NCBI RefSeq assembly: GCF_000425205.1
Contig: NZ_AULI01000002.1
Coordinates: 248,001 to 312,000, forward strand
Source of the DNA: Pontibacillus halophilus JSM 076056 = DSM 19796
GTDB taxonomy: Bacteria > Bacillota > Bacilli > Bacillales > BH030062
Reading direction: 5' to 3'
Length of the DNA: 64,000 nt
The position numbers and the translations under genes were made by a program. Shown here piece after piece: positions 45,113-53,207 of the stretch (position 1 is its first letter; each line of letters begins with the position of its first letter). Below the pieces are notes generated by a model that saw only the letters and a list, made by a program, of their open reading frames with translations, ran no database searches and was not told the DNA's origin.

Positions 45113-45496
45113 CTAGTAAATTCGACTACTCGCCTTCTCCTTCTTTGTCTCAATTAAAGATAACCCGTATAGCCAAGAAGCAATAAAGTAAGCCAGAACA
45201 ATCTTAATGGACAAAACAGCTAACAGGATTGTAGCCAACAACGAGAGGAGTAGTACGAATTGCGCCTTCCTAAGACGTCCATGAATGAGAATCATGGACC
45301 ATAAGTGAAACAACACTCTTCCTGTAACAAGAGCACCAATAAGGAAGCTTATACTTCCGAATAAGAACTCCCATGGGGACAGTAGCAAATAGATGTAGTA
45401 ATCTTCATGAATCGGAAGTCTCGCAAGTGGAAACCAATAAATGCATAAGAAGCACCCTCCAAAGATTGCACTCGCCTTTAATAGAGTGGTAAACAT
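45113..45496 (-). CDS. Small membrane protein of unknown function
   Basis: I do not recognise this 127-residue protein. It has about four hydrophobic segments: residues 1-20, about 35-60, 78-98 and 98-115, and a basic C-terminus (ETKKEKASSRIY). The gene lies between the CBS-ACT gene and the CarH-like gene, on the same strand. Its ribosome site, GGAGAGAGGGGGATG, forms the 3' arm of a long hairpin, so translation may be regulated. Whether it works with the CarH-like regulator is unknown. Confidence 0.7.
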   Translation of the reverse strand: MFTTLLKASAIFGGCFLCIYWFPLARLPIHEDYYIYLLLSPWEFLFGSISFLIGALVTGRVLFHLWSMILIHGRLRKAQFVLLLSLLATILLAVLSIKIVLAYFIASWLYGLSLIETKKEKASSRIY

Positions 45497-45501
45497 ACAA
45501 T

Positions 45502-45539
45502 CATCCCCCTCTCTCCATATCTATGAAGAAAGGGGGATG
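45502..45539 (-). promoter_or_regulatory. Hairpin that sequesters the ribosome site of the 45113 gene
   Basis: Two 17-base arms (45502-45518 and 45523-45539) with a 4-base loop and two mismatched positions. On the mRNA the 3' arm contains the GGAGAGAGGGGG ribosome site, 6 bases before the ATG. There is no T-tract, so this is not an ordinary terminator. Confidence 0.6.
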
Positions 45540-45543
45540 CACA

Positions 45544-46179
45544 TTAAACATCTTCTTTAATATCAAGCACACGAAATCCAGCTTTCTCAAGCCGTTTAGC
45601 AATCTTATCGATATTTGGACTCGGTTCTAGCTTTAATACAATTCTTCTTGCCAACTTCTTCGTCTCATCAAAGGTCGCCAAGGAGATGACATTCTCATGG
45701 TAGTGCTTGAGAATATCTGATAACCTAGCAATCCGACCTTCAGATTCTTCAGAAGTAAAGGCAATCCGCACGCCTCGCCTATGAGCTCCAAATGCACTTT
45801 CAAATTGTTCGATTACATCATAACGACTTACAACCCCAAGAAAGCCCCGTTCTGAATTTGTTACGGCCAATATTGGAAATCCTTTAAATAAAGGAAGTGT
45901 TTTCTCAAACACGTCATCTTCAGTTACGTATAATTCATCTCTTGTAACCAAATCCTTTAAGGAAACATCTGATAGATATTCCTCTTTCGGACGTATGCCG
46001 TGGAAATAGCCTTCGTAGATACGTTCTTGTGAGATCATGCCTACGTATTCATTCCCATCGAGAACAGGCATAGCTTGGAAGTCATGCTTTAACAACGTGT
46101 CAAGCGCTTCCCCAACCGGGTCTTGTAACGAAGCAGTTACAGACTGGAATTTGTTTTTCATGATACTTCGTACGAACAT
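45544..46179 (-). CDS. CBS-domain and ACT-domain protein (AcuB-like architecture)
   Basis: Soluble protein of 211 residues. Two CBS domains occupy about residues 1-135: FVRSIMKNKFQSVTASLQDPVGEALDTLLKHDFQAMPVLDGNEYVGMIS and the pair ending FPILAVTNSERGFLGVVSRYDVI. A C-terminal ACT-like domain (RRGVRIAFTSEESEGRIARLSDILKHYHENVISLATF) follows. This resembles AcuB-type sensors that bind adenine nucleotides and amino acids, but the N-terminus differs and no acuA or acuC lies nearby. Partner and ligand are unknown. Confidence 0.82.
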   Translation of the reverse strand: MFVRSIMKNKFQSVTASLQDPVGEALDTLLKHDFQAMPVLDGNEYVGMISQERIYEGYFHGIRPKEEYLSDVSLKDLVTRDELYVTEDDVFEKTLPLFKGFPILAVTNSERGFLGVVSRYDVIEQFESAFGAHRRGVRIAFTSEESEGRIARLSDILKHYHENVISLATFDETKKLARRIVLKLEPSPNIDKIAKRLEKAGFRVLDIKEDV

Positions 46180-46301
46180 CCCATCACCCCACTAATAGAT
46201 TTTTATGCTCATCGTGTATATATTCAACTCTATGGGGCTTATTCCTCTATAATATTGTGTACAAACCGTTACGAAGCTGGAATTTAAACCTTTCAAGATG
46301 A

Positions 46302-46610
46302 TTAGTTAGAGAACTGAATCAACTCACTGCCAGCTCCTCCATCGTCTGATGGCAACTTTAGATTGGCTGGTGCATTTTGTTGTAACAACAGATAAGCAGG
46401 AAACAAAAGCCCAAGCGCAATAAACACACTAAGAAGAACTCGAAGCCAAATAGTCTGGACCCGCTCCCGGTCTTTACGTTGATTGCCCCCATGTGCCGAG
46501 CTACGAGGAGGAAGTGAGGACTGATTCTGTTCGCTCACCACGTCAGAATATCCCTCACCTCCATCAACACGCGTTCTTAATGACCGAGCTTGGTCGTTAC
46601 GTTGTTCCAT
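46302..46610 (-). CDS. YpbE-like single-pass membrane protein without LysM domain
   Basis: Protein of 102 residues: a charged, disordered N-terminal cytoplasmic part (many R, Q, S and E), one membrane helix (WLRVLLSVFIALGLLFPAYLLLQ, about residues 53-75) and a 27-residue outer tail. It occupies the position of ypbE, next to ypbD-recS-ypbB-fer. B. subtilis YpbE has the same topology but ends with a LysM domain, absent here; no LysM sequence is found in the 120 bases after its stop codon. GAGGTGA precedes the ATG. Relationship to YpbE is inferred from position and topology. Confidence 0.65.
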   Translation of the reverse strand: MEQRNDQARSLRTRVDGGEGYSDVVSEQNQSSLPPRSSAHGGNQRKDRERVQTIWLRVLLSVFIALGLLFPAYLLLQQNAPANLKLPSDDGGAGSELIQFSN

Positions 46611-46616
46611 GAATGT

Positions 46617-47198
46617 TCACCTCAATTTCCCATATCGAATGAAACAGGCAAGTAGGACATCCACTGTAAAATGAGCCACAATTGTTGTAAGCAATTGCCC
46701 TGTTTCTTCATAAACCCAGCCAAGTAAAAAGCTGATGAGCAACACAGATAGTAATAAAACAGGCTTTGTTAAATAACGAATATGCATAAGTGCAAATGAA
46801 AGCGACGCAACCCAATACCCGAGTTGTTCTTGTATGACACCCCGAAACAACAATTCTTCAGCAACAGATACCGTTAGGGCAATAAGTAAGATTCCAATTA
46901 AAGGACGATCTTGGAATAGCTTCACGTTCAGGCCGCCATCATCGTACCACTCTCTCGGAGTTACTTTCATGAGAAAGAAGTCCAGTGCGACAATACCTAA
47001 CCCGATGTACAGACCCAACCTTAGCGCAGCCCAATCTTGTACAGAGAATAAATTTACCGTGTATAGTAGCGGGGTTGACTCCAATAGAAATATAGCCAAG
47101 GAAGAGATCAAAAGAAATAGCGCTTGGGTGACATAAACATTGAAGACGAGCTGTTTTGGCGTTAGTTGATCGATTAACTGTTGCTGGCGGCGATTCAT
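46617..47198 (-). CDS. ypbD: CPBP-family intramembrane metalloprotease (YpbD)
   Basis: Membrane protein of 193 residues with about five or six hydrophobic segments. The CPBP (CAAX/Abi) motifs are visible: EELLFRG near residue 124, then SLSFALMHIRY and a late TIVAHFTVDVLL, giving the EExxxR, FxxxH and HxxxD/N metal site. Start chosen at 47198 with AAGGGGATC upstream; the longer frame overlaps recS. It overlaps the recS stop by 4 bases. Confidence 0.86.
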   Translation of the reverse strand: MNRRQQQLIDQLTPKQLVFNVYVTQALFLLISSLAIFLLESTPLLYTVNLFSVQDWAALRLGLYIGLGIVALDFFLMKVTPREWYDDGGLNVKLFQDRPLIGILLIALTVSVAEELLFRGVIQEQLGYWVASLSFALMHIRYLTKPVLLLSVLLISFLLGWVYEETGQLLTTIVAHFTVDVLLACFIRYGKLR

Positions 47199-48724
47199 AG
47201 ACGATCCCCTTGTAGAAATACTCTCTTCAGCGCCTCTTCCCATTGAGGAACTTCATGATTTCCCTGTAAGATGTCTGGATGCCATTTATCAAATGAGAAA
47301 TCACAGATGTCGCAACAGAACTCTAACGGCTCTTTAAGCGAAGACTGAAATGATTCATATAACGTAACCCTTCTACACGTATCCCCATGAACCCATCGAA
47401 TAAACTCAGATAACTTCTCATGCTTGTACAGTGCACGGTGCTCAATCGTTTGCATAATTTCATGTAAAGCGGAATCTAACTGAGGTTCTTCAGACCTCAC
47501 AAATCCCCCATGGATCACATCCTTCTGTTCCAACTGATAGTTCAAGAACCTCCACTGAATCTCACTTAGCTGCAAAGTTGCCTCTACCTCTGCAGATGAC
47601 GGAATCGGTTGATGAGATTGCTTCAAATTTACTAAATAATGGCGAAGCTGGCTTAGTTGATGTGGTTCAGGCAGCTCTGATGAGATGAGTGATCTAGGCA
47701 GGTCCCCATCTCCTGGGGAATAAAACGTTAAGCTAACCGATTGCTTCCCGTCACGCCCGGCTCGACCGATCTCCTGTAGAAAGGATTCGACTTGGGGAGG
47801 CAAATGAGCATGAATGACAAGGCGAATGTTGTCTTTATTAACCCCCATGCCAAATGCACTTGTGCAGCAGATGACATCGAGTTGGTCGTTCATAAACTGC
47901 TGTTGAATTAACAACCGGTCTGTATGCTCCATCCCGCCGTGATAGAAGGCAACGCGTAAATGGGGCAATGCATCTCTAAGCTCAAAGGTCGCCTTTTCTG
48001 TCCATTGTCGACTAGAGAAGTAAATCATCGTTGGTACAGGTCGTTCTTTAAGGATGGTTTTCATGCGCTCGATTTTCTCTTCCATGGAGTTCACATGTGA
48101 AACGGCTAAGGCGATATTCTCTCGGTCCATCGGATAAATATGCTTCGCCATCTGAGGTCGCTCCAACTGCGTTAGAATATCATCCTGTATAGCAAGCGGC
48201 GCGGTAGCACTCAATGCAAGCATAGTCGGATTCCCAAGCTTCTTTGCCGCCTCTCCTAATTTCAAGTAATCCGTTCGGAACTCATGCCCCCATTGGGAGA
48301 TACAATGAGCCTCATCCACGACGAATAAAGAAACGTTGATACGCTTACGCAGTGCCTCCATGAATCGGTCATTTTGTAACATTTCTGGTGAACAATAAAT
48401 AAGCGTATATTCATGTAGATGTTGAAGCACCTTTTGTTTTTGGTTGCTATCAAGAAAACTGTTAATGGCAACAACACGCTTTATGCCCTTTTGCTTCAAT
48501 TGTTTCACTTGGTCGACCATAAGTGAAATGAGTGGTGATACGACGATTGTTGCCCCTTCTTGAATCAAGGCAGGCAACTGATAACAAATTGATTTCCCAG
48601 TTCCGGTAGGTAATATGCCAAGAACATCTTGACCAGATAAGATATCTGAAATAATTTCTTTCTGTCCTTCTCGGAAGGAATCGTAATGAAAATACCGGGA
48701 CAAGTGCTGTTCTAATGTAGCCAT
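47195..48724 (-). CDS. recS: RecQ-family ATP-dependent DNA helicase RecS
   Basis: 3'-5' helicase of 509 residues. Motif I GILPTGTGKSICYQLPA near residue 37, DEAH box (VVDEAHCISQWGHEFRTDY) with the RecQ-specific aromatic loop, SATA, and the second RecA domain with FGMGVNKDNIRLVIH and QEIGRAGRDGK. A zinc-binding-like C-terminal part has CxxxC...CCDICDF. It lacks an HRDC domain, so it is the short RecS (YpbC) type rather than RecQ. GGGAGGG precedes the ATG. Confidence 0.93.
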   Translation of the reverse strand: MATLEQHLSRYFHYDSFREGQKEIISDILSGQDVLGILPTGTGKSICYQLPALIQEGATIVVSPLISLMVDQVKQLKQKGIKRVVAINSFLDSNQKQKVLQHLHEYTLIYCSPEMLQNDRFMEALRKRINVSLFVVDEAHCISQWGHEFRTDYLKLGEAAKKLGNPTMLALSATAPLAIQDDILTQLERPQMAKHIYPMDRENIALAVSHVNSMEEKIERMKTILKERPVPTMIYFSSRQWTEKATFELRDALPHLRVAFYHGGMEHTDRLLIQQQFMNDQLDVICCTSAFGMGVNKDNIRLVIHAHLPPQVESFLQEIGRAGRDGKQSVSLTFYSPGDGDLPRSLISSELPEPHQLSQLRHYLVNLKQSHQPIPSSAEVEATLQLSEIQWRFLNYQLEQKDVIHGGFVRSEEPQLDSALHEIMQTIEHRALYKHEKLSEFIRWVHGDTCRRVTLYESFQSSLKEPLEFCCDICDFSFDKWHPDILQGNHEVPQWEEALKRVFLQGDRL

Positions 48725-48737
48725 TTACGCTCCCTCC

Positions 48738-49784
48738 CTATTGTGCGTCCAAAGAAGCGAGAACAAGTCGGATTTCAAAGTAAGAATACTGTTCTCCTAA
48801 CGACTCCCGTATAACTTTAAGACGGTTGGTGTTTAACTGTTTGACCTGATGGGAAATGTCCTGTGCAGCCTTGGATGAAATAAAGGGTTCAATTGAGAAT
48901 GAAGGATGCACAAGGGCAATTTCAACGATATGGTCTTGAATGGTGCTTAATTTCAGCCTTCTAATTCTTGTGAGCTGTTGAAGAGAGTAGCCTTGGTTAA
49001 TATAATCTAGGGTCTTCTTAGCTGATTCAGTAATCGGAATTTCCTGGATTTGATCCGCTATAAAGGTGTATAGCCACGGAAAATTCGTTGAGTCTGCCAT
49101 TGCCCGTTCTAGAATGTAATGAACAGAACAGGAGAATTTCACTTCAACATCGTGTACCGTCTCATGAGTATGCTGAGCGAGTTGACTCTTTGACATCCCG
49201 TATATATTCGCGCTTGTAAAGCGATACGTAATCAACTCAGCGAACTCAGAAGGCATGTCCTTTAATAATGGATATAGCTCGTTATAAAGACTCGTCAACG
49301 ATTGCGAAAGCTGCGTTTTCTGTTCATGGTACATCTTTCGTACAAAGCTCACATACTCCGGTTTATCCGTGATTGGTATAAATTGATGTTGGCCTTTAAC
49401 GATATTCGCAGCTGTTTGCACAAATAATAATAGACGAGACCAGACTGGCTCGCTCATATGTTGTAAGGACAATCCGTTGAACCATGTAAGCTCGTGAGCA
49501 TATGATTCTAATCCTTCTTTGTAACAGGCGCGACCTTTCGCGGCTAACACAGGGACTCCTTCGTTAATGGCAATTGTCCCATCCTGTTGCATGGCTCGGA
49601 GAGTCTCCTCAAGTTGCGTTCTCTTTAGTGACTTATATACCCCATAATAAGGGGTTAATCCATACGCATGGATATCTTGAAATGTTTGGGAAGATTTCTT
49701 ACCAATCAATGCATGATGAATGGCAGAGTAGGTCCTCTCCCCTTTCAATAATGTAATGCAATGAAGTAACAGGAATTGAAACAC
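48738..49784 (-). CDS. ypbB: YpbB, helicase-associated helix-turn-helix protein
   Basis: Protein of 348 residues. The C-terminal third carries a RecQ/helicase-type HTH_40 domain (TLDYINQGYSLQQLTRIRRLKLSTIQDHIVEIAL). The rest is helical without recognised motifs. It lies 13 bases before recS, as in B. subtilis, and is probably translated with it; the separation of the HTH-type domain from the RecS helicase suggests the two work as one unit, an inference. GTG start with GTGAGG upstream. Confidence 0.85.
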   Translation of the reverse strand: MFQFLLLHCITLLKGERTYSAIHHALIGKKSSQTFQDIHAYGLTPYYGVYKSLKRTQLEETLRAMQQDGTIAINEGVPVLAAKGRACYKEGLESYAHELTWFNGLSLQHMSEPVWSRLLLFVQTAANIVKGQHQFIPITDKPEYVSFVRKMYHEQKTQLSQSLTSLYNELYPLLKDMPSEFAELITYRFTSANIYGMSKSQLAQHTHETVHDVEVKFSCSVHYILERAMADSTNFPWLYTFIADQIQEIPITESAKKTLDYINQGYSLQQLTRIRRLKLSTIQDHIVEIALVHPSFSIEPFISSKAAQDISHQVKQLNTNRLKVIRESLGEQYSYFEIRLVLASLDAQ

Positions 49785-49869
49785 GGATGCAACCTCACTT
49801 TACGCTAATTTTCTGTCAAAATATTATGAAAAGATTACTATAACTGCGCATTATGCCCAGTATTTCAGC

Positions 49870-49898
49870 TTGAAATGTTAAGGAAGTAGCTTTACAAT
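49870..49898 (+). promoter_or_regulatory. Sigma-A promoter of fer
   Basis: TTGAAA, a 17-base spacer and TACAAT on the plus strand. The leader of about 95 bases contains a small hairpin (AGACTC/GAGTCT, 49954-49971) shortly before the ribosome site. Confidence 0.78.
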
Positions 49899-49950
49899 AT
49901 GAAATGAGGAAAAGACAGATCATATTCTTACTTATCTATTTAGGTAATGA

Positions 49951-50247
<297 letters not shown>

Positions 50248-50255
50248 TCTCGAGA

Positions 50256-50284
50256 ACATCCCTTCATAATCGTTGAAGGGGTGT
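50256..50284 (+). terminator. Terminator of fer
   Basis: Eleven-base stem with one G-U pair and a 7-base loop, followed by seven T on the plus strand. Confidence 0.9.
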
Positions 50285-50288
50285 TTTT

Positions 50289-50741
50289 TTATTGTTCCGA
50301 AAGCTCCATTAGCTTCCGAATTGCTTGCTCATAATCCGTTGTACTAAACCAACGATAATGCTCACAGTCAAGAATACGGTAATGTTTAGTTACGGTATGT
50401 TGCTGAAGCCGGAACTCCCCTCTCTCATGGACAACTTCCCACCACACCTTTCCAGCAAGCGTACGCGACTTTGGTCGATTCACATATTCATGCGCGATCA
50501 GCTCCACAACCTCTATGGGCGAATCACCTAGCTCATGCTGTATAATTTCGCTATCACGAAAAAGCGCAGTAACAGCAACAATTGTCGTCCAGCCTGCTTG
50601 TACACGTCCCTTTTCGATTTGCACCAACGTTTTCTTAGATATTCCGAGCACATCCGCCATCCGCTCTTGCGTATATCCTCTCTCAATACGGATGAGTTTC
50701 ATCCTAGGCGATATTTGCTGAATAAGTGTATGCTGGTTCAT
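50289..50741 (-). CDS. Helix-turn-helix transcription regulator (XRE type)
   Basis: Protein of 150 residues. Residues 8-60 are an XRE/Cro-type helix-turn-helix (RMKLIRIERGYTQERMADVLGISKKTLVQIEKGR). The rest is a 90-residue domain with WWEVVHERGEFRLQQHTVTKHYRILDCEHYRWFSTTDYEQAIRKL, which I do not recognise as a known ligand-binding fold. The start at 50741 has GGGATG upstream; in-frame ATGs at 50747 and 50750 are also possible. It is divergent from the pyrophosphatase gene and convergent with fer. Target unknown. Confidence 0.8.
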   Translation of the reverse strand: MNQHTLIQQISPRMKLIRIERGYTQERMADVLGISKKTLVQIEKGRVQAGWTTIVAVTALFRDSEIIQHELGDSPIEVVELIAHEYVNRPKSRTLAGKVWWEVVHERGEFRLQQHTVTKHYRILDCEHYRWFSTTDYEQAIRKLMELSEQ

Positions 50742-50810
50742 ATTCATCATCCCTATCCATAGCGATAGCTTTATTTTAACACGCAATCCACTTTCCTTCC
50801 TACCTAAACC

Positions 50811-50820
50811 TTGTTATAAT
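50811..50820 (+). promoter_or_regulatory. Extended -10 promoter of ppa
   Basis: TGTTATAAT, an extended -10 element with consensus TATAAT, 48 bases before the ppa start. No clear -35. Confidence 0.6.
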
Positions 50821-50867
50821 AATGAATCGTAACGTACATACTTTTATATCTTAAGGAGGATTTCCCC

Positions 50868-51362
50868 ATGGCTGAAAACAAAGTAATCGACGTTTTTGTT
50901 GAGATTCCAACAGGAAGCCAGAATAAATACGAATTCGACAAAGAGAAAGGTGTCTTCAAGTTAGACCGCGTTCTTTTCTCTTCTCAATTCTACCCTGCTG
51001 AATACGGGTACATTGATGACACGCTTGCGCTTGACGGTGACCCACTAGATGCGCTAGTACTAGTTACAAACCCAACATTCCCAGGCTGTGTCATTGAATC
51101 CCGCGTAATCGGATTCCTTAACATGATCGATGATGGCGAAGAAGACCAGAAGCTTCTTGCTGTCCCAACTGAAGACCCACGTTTCAAAGACGTTCATACA
51201 CTTGATGATGTTCCACAACACAAACTTGAAGAGATTTCTCATTTCTTCAAGACGTACAAAGACCTTCAAGGTAAGAAAACAGAAATTGGCGCTTGGGAAG
51301 GCGTTGAAGCTGCGAACAAATTGATTGACGACTGCTTCAATCGTCACCAAGAAGACAAGTAA
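50868..51362 (+). CDS. ppa: Inorganic pyrophosphatase, family I
   Basis: Cytosolic magnesium-dependent enzyme of 164 residues that hydrolyses pyrophosphate. The family I signature D-G-D-P-L-D-A is at residues 62-68, with VFVEIPTGSQNKYEFDK at the N-terminus and the phosphate-binding KTYKDLQGKKTEIGAW near the end. B. subtilis uses an unrelated family II enzyme (PpaC), so this class differs from the model organism. AAGGAGG precedes the ATG. Confidence 0.96.
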   Translation: MAENKVIDVFVEIPTGSQNKYEFDKEKGVFKLDRVLFSSQFYPAEYGYIDDTLALDGDPLDALVLVTNPTFPGCVIESRVIGFLNMIDDGEEDQKLLAVPTEDPRFKDVHTLDDVPQHKLEEISHFFKTYKDLQGKKTEIGAWEGVEAANKLIDDCFNRHQEDK

Positions 51363-51370
51363 TGACGTAA

Positions 51371-51403
51371 GCAGAGCCTAATTAAAAAGGGCTCTGCTTT
51401 TTT
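51371..51403 (+). terminator. Terminator of ppa
   Basis: GCAGAGCC/GGCTCTGC stem with an 11-base loop and T7 on the plus strand. Confidence 0.9.
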
Positions 51404-51464
51404 TATTTACCTCCATCTTCCCTTCAATTTATACTATAATGGCAACGTACCTTAAGGAGGGAAT

Positions 51465-52172
51465 GTGTTGACTAGAATGAAGCCTATTACATGTGAAAGA
51501 AGAAGTTACACGCGCGAATACCACGCTCACTCCCATGAGTTTGGGCAGTTCCTGTTTCCGTTGGAAGGTTCATTAGAAATTAGTACAAAGGTACAAGAAT
51601 TAAACTTAGATTCAGACTCCTGCTTCTATATCCCCCCTGAGATCAATCACGAATACCGTTCAATGAACCGGAATGAATTCCTTATACTAGATGTTCCAAC
51701 CCACTATGTTTCTCCCTATACAGATACACGAACAATCCCGCTAGACCAACAGTGGACCGCTATCCGATATCTCCTGTTAGAAGAGGTGAATCGGAATCAT
51801 ACCGACACGTCTTCCCTCTTGAATTTAACAAGATATGTGACAAGCCAGTTAGAAAGCACTACACCAGCATCGATTTCCTACATTCATCAACATTTCAAAG
51901 AATCTATACGGATTGAGACACTCGCCGCCATGGAACATTATCATCTTGTATATTATTCCTCATGGTTTAAAGAAAAGACAGGACAGACACCGAAAGCATA
52001 CATAACAAAGCTTAGACTGGAAGAAGCACAACAATTACTCCTTACAACAAGTTGGTCAATGCAGTCCATCAGCGAAGAATTAAGGTTCGAGAATTCTTCT
52101 TCTTTCTCAAGATGGTTCTCAAAAAGCATAGGGGTCTCCCCACTTCACTATAGAACTCTTCATAAAGGATAA
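51465..52172 (+). CDS. AraC-family transcription regulator
   Basis: Protein of 235 residues. N-terminal cupin-like sensor domain (YHAHSHEFGQFLFPLEGSLEISTK and CFYIPPEINHEYRS, with histidines placed as in AraC cupins). The C-terminal 100 residues hold the two helix-turn-helix motifs, ending SISEELRFENSSSFSRWFSKSIGVSPLHYR. AAGGAGG is 4 bases before GTG 51465 and 7 bases before TTG 51468; the TTG may be the true start. It lies 85 bases before, and in line with, the EamA transporter and probably controls it. Confidence 0.87.
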   Translation: MLTRMKPITCERRSYTREYHAHSHEFGQFLFPLEGSLEISTKVQELNLDSDSCFYIPPEINHEYRSMNRNEFLILDVPTHYVSPYTDTRTIPLDQQWTAIRYLLLEEVNRNHTDTSSLLNLTRYVTSQLESTTPASISYIHQHFKESIRIETLAAMEHYHLVYYSSWFKEKTGQTPKAYITKLRLEEAQQLLLTTSWSMQSISEELRFENSSSFSRWFSKSIGVSPLHYRTLHKG

Positions 52173-52257
52173 AAAGGAGATTAAACTCCGTCAAGAAATG
52201 GAACACTTTATTTCCTATACTTAGGATAATAAATCCTTTTTCCTTCGGGGTGAAATC

Positions 52258-53151
52258 ATGAATCAAAAATGGGCACCTTTCCTTGTATTGATTGCTGCCG
52301 TTCTTTGGGGAACGACTGGCACAACTCAAGCTATGGCACCTGAACACGCACACCCAATAGCAATAGGCGCTACACGTTTAGCAGTGGGTGGGCTATTTTT
52401 ACTTGTACTTCTGCTAGCGACCCGTCACTTTAAACTTCGAAGCTTACCAGTCAAGATGACCATCTTCGCATCTTTATGCATGGCACTCTACCAACCCCTT
52501 TTCTTTTCTGCCGTTTCCATAACAGGGGTTGCGGTTGGTACGGTTGTGGCAATTGGAAGTGCACCTGTGTTTTCAGGGTTAACAGAATGGGCATTTCTGA
52601 AGGTACGGCCTACTAAGACATGGTGGTTCTCCACTGCTTTGTCGATAACAGGTTGTTTCATGCTCTTTGCCCATCAAACGTCTACATTTGTAGACCCTAT
52701 TGGTATTCTTATGTCGCTCGGAGCCGGGCTATCCTTTGCCCTTTACACGCTTTGTAGTCGACAATTGGTTCACACTAGCTCACCTCTATCAGTCGTAGCC
52801 ATTGTATTCACACTGAGCGCTCTATGGCTGTCCCCACTCCTATTTATGTATGACCTGTCATGGATCTTAAGCTACCGAGGAATCGGAGTCAGTCTACAAC
52901 TCGGAATCGTGACCACAGGCATTGCTTACTTCTTATTTGCGAAAGGATTAACACGTATCTCTCCATCTACTGCTGTTACCTTGTCATTAGCTGAGCCATT
53001 AACCGCCACACTCTTTGGTGTATTTCTACTAGGAGAGCGATTATCTGGCCTATCATGGACTGGTATATTCATGCTTATTGTCGGAATCGGCTTGCTAATG
53101 CTGCCGAAAGAGGTTCTTGCGGGACGGAAAATCGTAAGGATTGAACAATAA
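52258..53151 (+). CDS. EamA/DMT-family transporter
   Basis: Drug/metabolite transporter superfamily protein of 297 residues with ten predicted membrane helices in two EamA repeats: one from about residue 7 (FLVLIAAVLWGTTGTTQAM), the other from about residue 150 (GILMSLGAGLSFALYTLCSRQL). The second repeat ends with SLAEPLTATLFGVFLLGERL, typical of the family. Substrate cannot be predicted; amino-acid or metabolite export is common. Probably controlled by the adjacent AraC regulator. Confidence 0.9.
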   Translation: MNQKWAPFLVLIAAVLWGTTGTTQAMAPEHAHPIAIGATRLAVGGLFLLVLLLATRHFKLRSLPVKMTIFASLCMALYQPLFFSAVSITGVAVGTVVAIGSAPVFSGLTEWAFLKVRPTKTWWFSTALSITGCFMLFAHQTSTFVDPIGILMSLGAGLSFALYTLCSRQLVHTSSPLSVVAIVFTLSALWLSPLLFMYDLSWILSYRGIGVSLQLGIVTTGIAYFLFAKGLTRISPSTAVTLSLAEPLTATLFGVFLLGERLSGLSWTGIFMLIVGIGLLMLPKEVLAGRKIVRIEQ

Positions 53152-53158
53152 CAAGAAG

Positions 53159-53190
53159 AAAAGAACTTCCATAGTGGTGGAAGTTCTTTT
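53159..53190. terminator. Bidirectional terminator between the EamA gene and the sigX operon
   Basis: Perfect 13-base stem with a 6-base loop. The arms begin with A4 and end with T4, so it can serve both converging transcripts. Confidence 0.9.
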
Positions 53191-53207
53191 CATTACCAGT
53201 ATCGCGG

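Noticed and set aside
45502-45539. The hairpin before the 45113 gene as a simple terminator of the CBS-ACT gene
   Set aside because: No run of T follows the stem on the minus strand; the next bases are the spacer and ATG of the next gene.
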